A DNA stretch of 5,169 bases, taken from contig JASFRI010000316.1 of NCBI GenBank assembly GCA_050115015.1, forward strand, positions 1 to 5,169, given 5' to 3'. This stretch comes from JASFRI01 sp050115015. Lineage in GTDB: Bacteria; Acidobacteriota; Polarisedimenticolia; CBDVAL01. The notes under the pieces are model-generated. The model did no database searches and was not told the origin of the DNA. It was given only the letters and a program-made list of their open reading frames with translations. This document shows positions 1 to 5,169 of this stretch, piece after piece. A program made the translations under genes and the position numbers. The first letter of the stretch is position 1; every line of letters begins with the position of its first letter.

Positions 1-3000
1 AGGACGACGGGGTCGCGGGACCGGAACTGGCCGCGGCGCCGGAGCCGGTTGCGGCGCTCGCGGAGGAGGCCCGGCGGTCGCCCCAGACGAGGACCCTGCG
101 GAGCCAGGCGCCGAAGATCTCCCGGGCATCGTCGAACAGGGTGTAGAACACCGGCACCACGAGCAGCGTGAGCAGGGTGGCGGTGGTCATCCCGCCGATC
201 AGGGTCATCCCGAAGCTGGTGTAGCTCAGGCCGATGCTGCTCTTGTTCCCCATCAGCAGCGGGATCATGCCGAAGATCGTGGTCAGGGCCGTCATCATGA
301 TCGGCCGGAACCGGCGGTCCGCTGCGGTGAGCAGGGCGTCGAGCCGGGCCAGGCCCTCGGTCCGGAGGCGGTTCACGTAGTCGATGAGCACAATGCCGTT
401 GTTCACGACCACGCCGATGAGGAGGATGCCCCCCACCAGCCCCAGGAAGTCGATGTTCAGACCGAAGAAGAAGTGGATCCAGCCGACCCCGATCACCGCC
501 AGCGGGATGGTCAGGATGATGGACAGCGGCAGCACGATGCTCTCGAACAGGTAGCCCATGAGCAGATAGATGAAGATGATCGAGAACAGCGCCGCGAACA
601 GCATGGCGAGCTGGTCCTCGTCCTGCTGCCGGCGCCGCATGTCGGAGCCCAGGGTGATGCCCTCGGGAAGATCGGTATTGGCCACCAGGTAGCCGAGCAG
701 CGCCCGGGTCTCCTCCTGCTCCCCCTCCTCCAGCTCCAGGGTGATCGTCCGGGACACCCGCTTGTTGCGCCGCACGATCCAGCGGTAGGTGGGGACCTGC
801 TCCGCCTCGGTCACCGACGACAGGGGCAGGAAACCGCCGGTCTCGGTGGGGACCAGGAAGCTCGCCAGCTCCGAGAGGTCCTGCCGGTCCTCCTCCCGAA
901 AGCGCACCCGCACCGGGATGTCCTTGCCGGCGTCGCGGTAGTGGGGCAGGGCCTGGCCGCGGAGGGCGTAGCCCACCACGCCCGCCACCACCGCGGGGTT
1001 GACCCGCTGCCTCTGGGCCCGCTCCCGGTCCAGCACGAGGGCCACCTCCTGGGGCTCCCGGTCACCCGACTTCTTTACCCCCAGCACCCCGTCGATGCCC
1101 GTGAGGAAATCCTCCATCTCCTTCGCGGTGCGCTCGAGGGTCTCGTAGTCGTCCCCCTGGAGGAAGACCGTGAACACGGACTCGCCCACCTCGGTCTCCG
1201 CCTCGTCTTCCTCGCCGGTGTAGAGCTGCATTCCCGGGCGCACCGGCAGCGCGTCCAGTACCTCTTCGGTGACGACCCGCGGGGACAGGTCGTTGGTCCG
1301 TGGCGTCTTGAACCAGCCGTTCACCTCGCCGAAGGTCGAGGCGTGGAACACGAAATAGCCCTCGAGGTCCCATTCCTCCTTGCGCTCCTCCAGGATCGAC
1401 TCCGCCTGGCGGAACCAGTCGCCTGCCTCCTCCAGCGTCGTGTCCCGGGGGAACTCCACGCTGATCTCGAAGTTGCCGCGCTCCTCGTCCTGCCCCTCCG
1501 ACAGCCGGACCCTCTCGGTCTTGAAGAGCCCCAGGGTGGCCACGAAGATCACGACGACCCCGAGGCTCAGGTCGAGCCGATGGCACAGGAAGAAGCGCAG
1601 CAGGCGGTTGTAGCCGTGGTTCAGACCCTCGAAGGTGAGATCGTAGGCCTTGTGGAGGACCCGGTTCAGGCCCTCGTGGACGTGGACGATCGGCTTCGGG
1701 ATCCGGGTGTCGTGCCCCCGGGAGGGCAGCACCAGGTAGACCGCCAGCGGGATGAACACCAGGGCGACCAGGAGGGACGCCAGCAGGGACACGGAGATGG
1801 GGATGGCCAGTCGCAGAAGCAGGAACTGCCCCTGTCCCTCCACCAGGGACACCGGCAGGAACACCACGATGGTGGTCAGCGTGGCCATGACCACCGCCAG
1901 GGTGATCTCCCCGGTCCCCTTGATGCAGGCCTCCCGGCGCGACATGCCGTTCTTGTGCATCCGGAAGATGTTCTCGGCCACCACCACCGAGTTGTCCACC
2001 AGCAGCCCCACGCAGATCATCAGGCCCAGGAGCGTCAGGATGTTGAGGCTCTCCCCGGCGAAGTACATCACCGTGAGGCCGATGACGATGCTGAGGGGGA
2101 TCGACAGCGTGATGATCGCGGTCATCCGGAAGCGGCGCAGGAAGAAGAACAGCACCAGGATCGCCAGGATGCCGCCGATCTTGCCGCTGTTCAGCAGTGT
2201 CGCCAGGGACTCCTCGATCACGTCCCCGGAGTTGAACAGCGAGATGATGTAGCTCCCCTGCATCCGCGGGTTCGCCTGCACGGCCTCGACCATGGCGTTG
2301 ATCTTCTTCGAGACCTCCATGGTGTTCGCCTGACCCTCCTTGAAGACGATGAGGGCGTAGGCGGGAAAGCCGTTGACTCTGACCCGGTAGCGCTTCTCGG
2401 CCTCCTCGTAGGTGATCTCCGCGATGTCCTTGAGCCGGACGTCCTTGGTGACCATCCGGTTCTCCAGGGCCTCGATGTCGTCGTAACGGGCGACGGAGCG
2501 CAGCAGGAGCTTGCGGGCGCCGTGACGGACGTTGCCGCTGGCCATGGTGAAGTTGTCGCCGGACAGCTCCATGGCGAGGCTGTAGATGTTCAGCCCCGCG
2601 CCCTCCAGCTTGCCACGATCCAGCTCGATGAGGATCTCCTTTTCCTCGAGCCCGTCGGCCTGCACCGAGGCGACCCCGTCGATCCGCTGGATCCGGTTGA
2701 TCACCTCGTTCTGGATCATGTTGTAGGTGTCCACGAGGTTCGGATCCACGGCCATGCCGAGGACCGCCACCGGGATCCCGGAGGCATCGTGCTTGCGGTA
2801 GTAGATCCGCTCCACGTCGTCCGGGAACCGGGCCCGGGCGCGCTCCACCCGGTCCCGCACCTCGCGGTAGGCGATGTCCATATCGGTGCCCTGCTTGAAG
2901 GTCACGCTGACCCGGGCACCGTTCGTCCACGAGTAGGACGTGATGTCCTGTAGCCCCTGGATGCCGCTGAGCTCCTCCTCCAGCGGCAGGGTGATCTTCT

Positions 3001-3211
3001 CCATGACCTCCGGGGCCGGGGTGTTCCGGTAGGGGATGTAGACCCCCAGGCGGGCGCCCTCGAAGCCCCCGGGCAGCAGCTCCAGGGGGATCCCGGTGGC
3101 GGCGACGGCGCCCACCACGAGAATGGTCAGGAAGAGCACCAGGACGGTGATCCGGCGATCCAGGGAGAACCGCGTCAGCCGGCCCGCCCGGTCGAGGTCC
3201 CGGGGGCTCAT
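1..3211 (-). CDS. RND-family efflux permease, HAE1/AcrB-like (gene B; nearly complete, C-terminus runs off window)
   Basis: Second RND permease; family role is export of small molecules using the proton gradient, as a trimer with an adaptor and outer-membrane channel. The frame from ATG 3209-3211 is open for 1070 codons with no stop before base 1; AcrB has 1049 residues, so little is missing. Order: TM1 (20-38, after FSLDRR, like AcrB FIDRP); porter PN1/PN2 and docking region (about 40-340, with SVTFKQGTD at 102-110); TM2-TM6 (345-495); TM6-TM7 loop with amphipathic stretch (496-546); TM7 (547-563); porter PC1/PC2 (about 565-865); TM8-TM12 (867-1024); and a tail becoming Ala/Ser/Gly/Pro-rich after 1048. 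TM4 has GLLVDNSVVVAEN: Asp406 and Asn407 stand for AcrB Asp407 and Asp408. TM10 has VVVNNGIVLIDY: Asn937 stands for Lys940. Arg969 (FRPIMMTA) matches Arg971. The start was chosen because it abuts gene A's stop and leaves a normal short N-terminus. Substrate cannot be read from sequence. Confidence 0.95.
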   Translation of the reverse strand, partial: MSPRDLDRAGRLTRFSLDRRITVLVLFLTILVVGAVAATGIPLELLPGGFEGARLGVYIPYRNTPAPEVMEKITLPLEEELSGIQGLQDITSYSWTNGARVSVTFKQGTDMDIAYREVRDRVERARARFPDDVERIYYRKHDASGIPVAVLGMAVDPNLVDTYNMIQNEVINRIQRIDGVASVQADGLEEKEILIELDRGKLEGAGLNIYSLAMELSGDNFTMASGNVRHGARKLLLRSVARYDDIEALENRMVTKDVRLKDIAEITYEEAEKRYRVRVNGFPAYALIVFKEGQANTMEVSKKINAMVEAVQANPRMQGSYIISLFNSGDVIEESLATLLNSGKIGGILAILVLFFFLRRFRMTAIITLSIPLSIVIGLTVMYFAGESLNILTLLGLMICVGLLVDNSVVVAENIFRMHKNGMSRREACIKGTGEITLAVVMATLTTIVVFLPVSLVEGQGQFLLLRLAIPISVSLLASLLVALVFIPLAVYLVLPSRGHDTRIPKPIVHVHEGLNRVLHKAYDLTFEGLNHGYNRLLRFFLCHRLDLSLGVVVIFVATLGLFKTERVRLSEGQDEERGNFEISVEFPRDTTLEEAGDWFRQAESILEERKEEWDLEGYFVFHASTFGEVNGWFKTPRTNDLSPRVVTEEVLDALPVRPGMQLYTGEEDEAETEVGESVFTVFLQGDDYETLERTAKEMEDFLTGIDGVLGVKKSGDREPQEVALVLDRERAQRQRVNPAVVAGVVGYALRGQALPHYRDAGKDIPVRVRFREEDRQDLSELASFLVPTETGGFLPLSSVTEAEQVPTYRWIVRRNKRVSRTITLELEEGEQEETRALLGYLVANTDLPEGITLGSDMRRRQQDEDQLAMLFAALFSIIFIYLLMGYLFESIVLPLSIILTIPLAVIGVGWIHFFFGLNIDFLGLVGGILLIGVVVNNGIVLIDYVNRLRTEGLARLDALLTAADRRFRPIMMTALTTIFGMIPLLMGNKSSIGLSYTSFGMTLIGGMTTATLLTLLVVPVFYTLFDDAREIFGAWLRRVLVWGDRRASSASAATGSGAAASSGPATPSS

Positions 3212-3230
3212 GGTCCGACCGTCCCGGGGG
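3208..3230 (-). promoter_or_regulatory. ATGA stop-start overlap with weak ribosome binding site (translational coupling of genes A and B)
   Basis: The plus-strand TCAT at 3208-3211 reads ATGA on the coding strand: the ATG of gene B shares two bases with the TGA of gene A. The 19 bases before the ATG are GC-rich and offer only a weak GGGA element about 10 bases upstream, with no full AGGAGG. There is no room for a promoter or terminator. Ribosomes finishing gene A probably reinitiate on gene B, which would tie the amounts of the two permeases together. The overlap is seen directly; coupling is inferred. Confidence 0.8.
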
Positions 3231-5169
3231 CCGTCCCGGCGGAGACGGAGGAGGAGTCCTGGACCTCGACGGTGCTCGGTCCGTGCAGCACGTCCTTGAG
3301 ACGCTCCACCAGGGCGTAGGTGACCGGGATCACCACCAGCGTCAGGGCGGTGGAGGCCAGCAGGCCGCTGATGACGGCGATTGCCATGGGGGTGCGGATC
3401 TCCGCCCCGTCACCGAAGCCCAGGGCCATGGGGAGCAGTCCCAGCACCGTGGTCGCCGTGGTCATGAGGATGGGGCGCAGCCGCACCGTGCCCGCGGTCA
3501 CGATGGCCTCCTGCCGCTCCATGCCGCGGCGCCGCAGGGTGTTGATGTAGTCCACCAGCACGATGGCGTTGTTCACGACGATCCCCGCCAGCATGATCAT
3601 CCCGAGGAACACCACGATGGACAGGCTGATTCCCAGCACCTTGAGGGCCGCCACGGTCCCCAGGAAGGCCAGCGGGATCGTGAACATGATCACGAAGGGG
3701 TGCGCGAGGGACTCGAACTGCGCGGCCATGATGACGTAGACGAGGAAGACGCTGAGCGCCAGGGCCAGCCACAGGCTGTTCCGGCTGCGCTCCCATTCCT
3801 CCGTCTGCCCCGCCAGGAAGAAGGTCATGTTCGAGGGCCAGTCGATCCGGCTGCGCAGCGCGCTCTCGATCCGCCGGGTGGCGGACCCCAGGGAGCCCAG
3901 GGCGATGTTGGCCCGCACGAGCGCCACCCGCTGCCCGTCCACCCGGCGGACCTCGCTGGGGCCCTCCCCGAGGGAGACGTCGGCCACGGCGGAGAGCGGG
4001 ATGGGACGCTCTCCACCGGGGTTCACCGTCAGCAGTTCGATGTCCTCGACCGTCTGGCGGTCCTCCTCCGCGAGGCGGGCGACGATCGGGATGCGCCGGT
4101 CCTTGAGGTTGTAGCGGGTGGCCTCGTTCCCCTTCACCTTGTCGCGGACGAGGCGGGCCACCTCTGCGATGTTGAGGTCGTAGCGCGCCAGGAGATCGCG
4201 CTGGTAGACGATCTGGACCTCCGGAGCGCCGGGCCGCTGGGTGGTCTCCACGTCCGCCAGCTCCGGGAGGTCGGCCAGCACGTCCCGCACCCTCAAACCG
4301 TAGTCCTTCAGCATGCCGAGGTCGTCGCCGTGGACCTCCACCTCGATGGGCGTGCGGGAGCTGAACAGGACCGGCCGCGTGACCCGGGCGTCCAGGTCGG
4401 GGATCGCCGCGAGCTGATCGCGGATGCGCTCGATGACCTCGTCCTCCGCCACGGCGTTCCGCGAGCGCGAGTCCAGCAGGACCTTGAAGCGGGCGGTGTG
4501 CTCCCCCTCGTCGGAGCGCTGCACGTTGGTCACGTCGTAGCCCACCGTGAGGATCATCGCGTCGATGCTGCCCCGATCCTGCAGGATCGCCTCCTCCACC
4601 GGGGCGAGGATGGCATCGGTCCGCTCCAGCGGCGTGCCCACCGGGAGCGCGACCTCGACGGTGAACTCCCCCTGATGGACCTCCGGCAGCAGCTCGCTGT
4701 CCAGCGAGCGGCCGATGGTCCAGGTGGCCCACAGGCAGGCGACGATCACGGCGGTCATGAACACCGGCTGCCGCAGCGTCCAGCGGAGCAGCGCCGGGTA
4801 GGAGCTCTGCAGCCCGGTCATCATCCTCTGGGTGCCCGCCGCCAGCGGCCAGAGGACGACGGGGATCACCTTGCGGAGCACCCACAGGAACCCGGCGATG
4901 GTGACCACCACCAGCAGGAACGCCGCCAGGATCAGCTTCCCGACGAGCTCCAGGGCAAGGGCGATGAGGAAGCGGACGACGAAGTAAGGGGTGCCGGCGA
5001 TCCGTAGCCACCACCTCGAACGGCGGTAGGCGCTCGCGAAGGCCGACCACGACACGAAGCGGCGGAACCGGACCCCCGCCGTCTGGAACGTGTCCAGCCT
5101 GGGGCGCTCCCGGCTGGCCAGCATCGGGATGAAGTACAGGGCCACCGCCAGCGAGGCGAGCAGCGAGAT
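3208..5169 (-). CDS. RND-family efflux permease, HAE1/AcrB-like, C-terminal part (gene A; N-terminal half outside window)
   Basis: Inner-membrane subunit of a proton-driven tripartite efflux pump (family knowledge); substrate unknown. The frame is open from the window edge for 653 residues to TGA at 3208-3210. It begins inside TM6 (ISLLASLAVALYFIPM), so the GTG at 5143-5145 is an internal Val, not a start. Counting Ile at 5167-5169 as residue 1, the order is: TM6 end (1-19); a long TM6-TM7 loop (20-134) with basic and aromatic residues, then a hydrophobic run (60-109); TM7 (135-155); C-terminal porter/docking region (160-455); TM8 (464-488); TM9 (489-513); TM10 (515-542) with GIVVNNAIVLVDY; TM11 (565-588) starting RLRPILMTT; TM12 (595-624); and a Ser/Gly/Pro-containing tail. 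Asn533 stands where AcrB has Lys940; Arg565 matches AcrB Arg971. I see no Met clusters like those of CusA-type metal exporters. The loop is about 65 residues longer than in gene B. The stop overlaps gene B's start, implying an operon. Family assignment is very secure; substrate class is not. Confidence 0.95.
   Translation of the reverse strand: MSLLASLAVALYFIPMLASRERPRLDTFQTAGVRFRRFVSWSAFASAYRRSRWWLRIAGTPYFVVRFLIALALELVGKLILAAFLLVVVTIAGFLWVLRKVIPVVLWPLAAGTQRMMTGLQSSYPALLRWTLRQPVFMTAVIVACLWATWTIGRSLDSELLPEVHQGEFTVEVALPVGTPLERTDAILAPVEEAILQDRGSIDAMILTVGYDVTNVQRSDEGEHTARFKVLLDSRSRNAVAEDEVIERIRDQLAAIPDLDARVTRPVLFSSRTPIEVEVHGDDLGMLKDYGLRVRDVLADLPELADVETTQRPGAPEVQIVYQRDLLARYDLNIAEVARLVRDKVKGNEATRYNLKDRRIPIVARLAEEDRQTVEDIELLTVNPGGERPIPLSAVADVSLGEGPSEVRRVDGQRVALVRANIALGSLGSATRRIESALRSRIDWPSNMTFFLAGQTEEWERSRNSLWLALALSVFLVYVIMAAQFESLAHPFVIMFTIPLAFLGTVAALKVLGISLSIVVFLGMIMLAGIVVNNAIVLVDYINTLRRRGMERQEAIVTAGTVRLRPILMTTATTVLGLLPMALGFGDGAEIRTPMAIAVISGLLASTALTLVVIPVTYALVERLKDVLHGPSTVEVQDSSSVSAGTAPGTVGP

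Noticed and set aside
399..410. Short near-identical sequence gttgttcacgac, also near 3568-3579
   Set aside because: It encodes the conserved VVNN motif of TM10 in both paralogues; this is protein conservation, not a DNA repeat element.
1062..2930. 622-codon minus-strand open frame in another phase
   Set aside because: It overlaps gene B out of frame and is Gly/Arg/Pro-rich without motifs, while gene B's own frame carries every expected RND motif through this stretch.
473..2953. 826-codon plus-strand open frame
   Set aside because: It lies antisense to gene B, and its product is a His/Gln/Asp/Gly-rich sequence with no membrane segments or recognisable motif. G/C-ending codons on the minus strand remove stops from the opposite strand; the minus-strand reading gives a complete RND fold.
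3283..5007. 574-codon plus-strand open frame
   Set aside because: Antisense to gene A, with the same His/Gln/Asp-rich composition and no domain; a shadow of the GC-rich coding strand.
3410..5050. 546-codon minus-strand open frame in another phase
   Set aside because: Out-of-frame shadow of gene A; Gly/Arg/Pro-rich with no helices or motifs.
5143..5145. GTG as start codon of gene A
   Set aside because: The frame continues upstream to the window edge with residues that complete TM6 in the same way as gene B (SLLASL followed by VAL and a FIP motif), so this is an internal valine.
1..5169. Heavy-metal (CusA/CzcA-type) rather than multidrug-type pumps
   Set aside because: TM4 and TM10 motifs overlap partly with metal exporters, but I see no Met-rich porter sites or metal-binding tails. 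The HAE1-like reading is preferred, though substrate is not proven.
1..5169. Promoters, terminators, RNA genes, CRISPR arrays or insertion sequences
   Set aside because: The two genes overlap and fill the whole window in uninterrupted frames; no repeats, tRNA-like folds or transposase motifs were seen.

Overview
The window is GC-rich, entirely coding and carries no intergenic DNA. Both genes lie on the minus strand and both are large inner-membrane permeases of the RND (resistance-nodulation-division) superfamily, most like the HAE1/AcrB-type multidrug branch. An RND pump with full periplasmic porter domains implies a Gram-negative-type (two-membrane) bacterium. The strong G/C preference at third codon positions fits a GC-rich lineage such as a proteobacterium, acidobacterium or gemmatimonad, but nothing here fixes the taxon.

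Layout in the direction of transcription (high to low coordinates): gene A enters the window at 5169 already in its sixth membrane helix, so its N-terminal half lies outside, and it ends with a TGA at 3208-3210. Gene B starts with an ATG at 3209-3211 that overlaps that stop (ATGA). It stays open for 1070 codons and leaves the window at base 1 without a stop, although all twelve helices and both porter halves are present, so it is nearly complete.

The two proteins are paralogues rather than recent duplicates. They share the RND scaffold and the TM10 VVNN motif, but differ in the porter domain, the TM6-TM7 loop and the tails. The overlap suggests co-translation, and two unlike RND permeases encoded in tandem recall MdtB-MdtC, which form a mixed trimer. 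The adaptor (membrane fusion protein) and outer-membrane channel such a pump needs are not in the window and may be in flanking sequence.

The points most worth a second look are a long extra hydrophobic stretch in the TM6-TM7 loop of gene A, and a proton-relay set in gene B that differs from the AcrB residues. I see no unprecedented system; this is an efflux locus with some unusual details.
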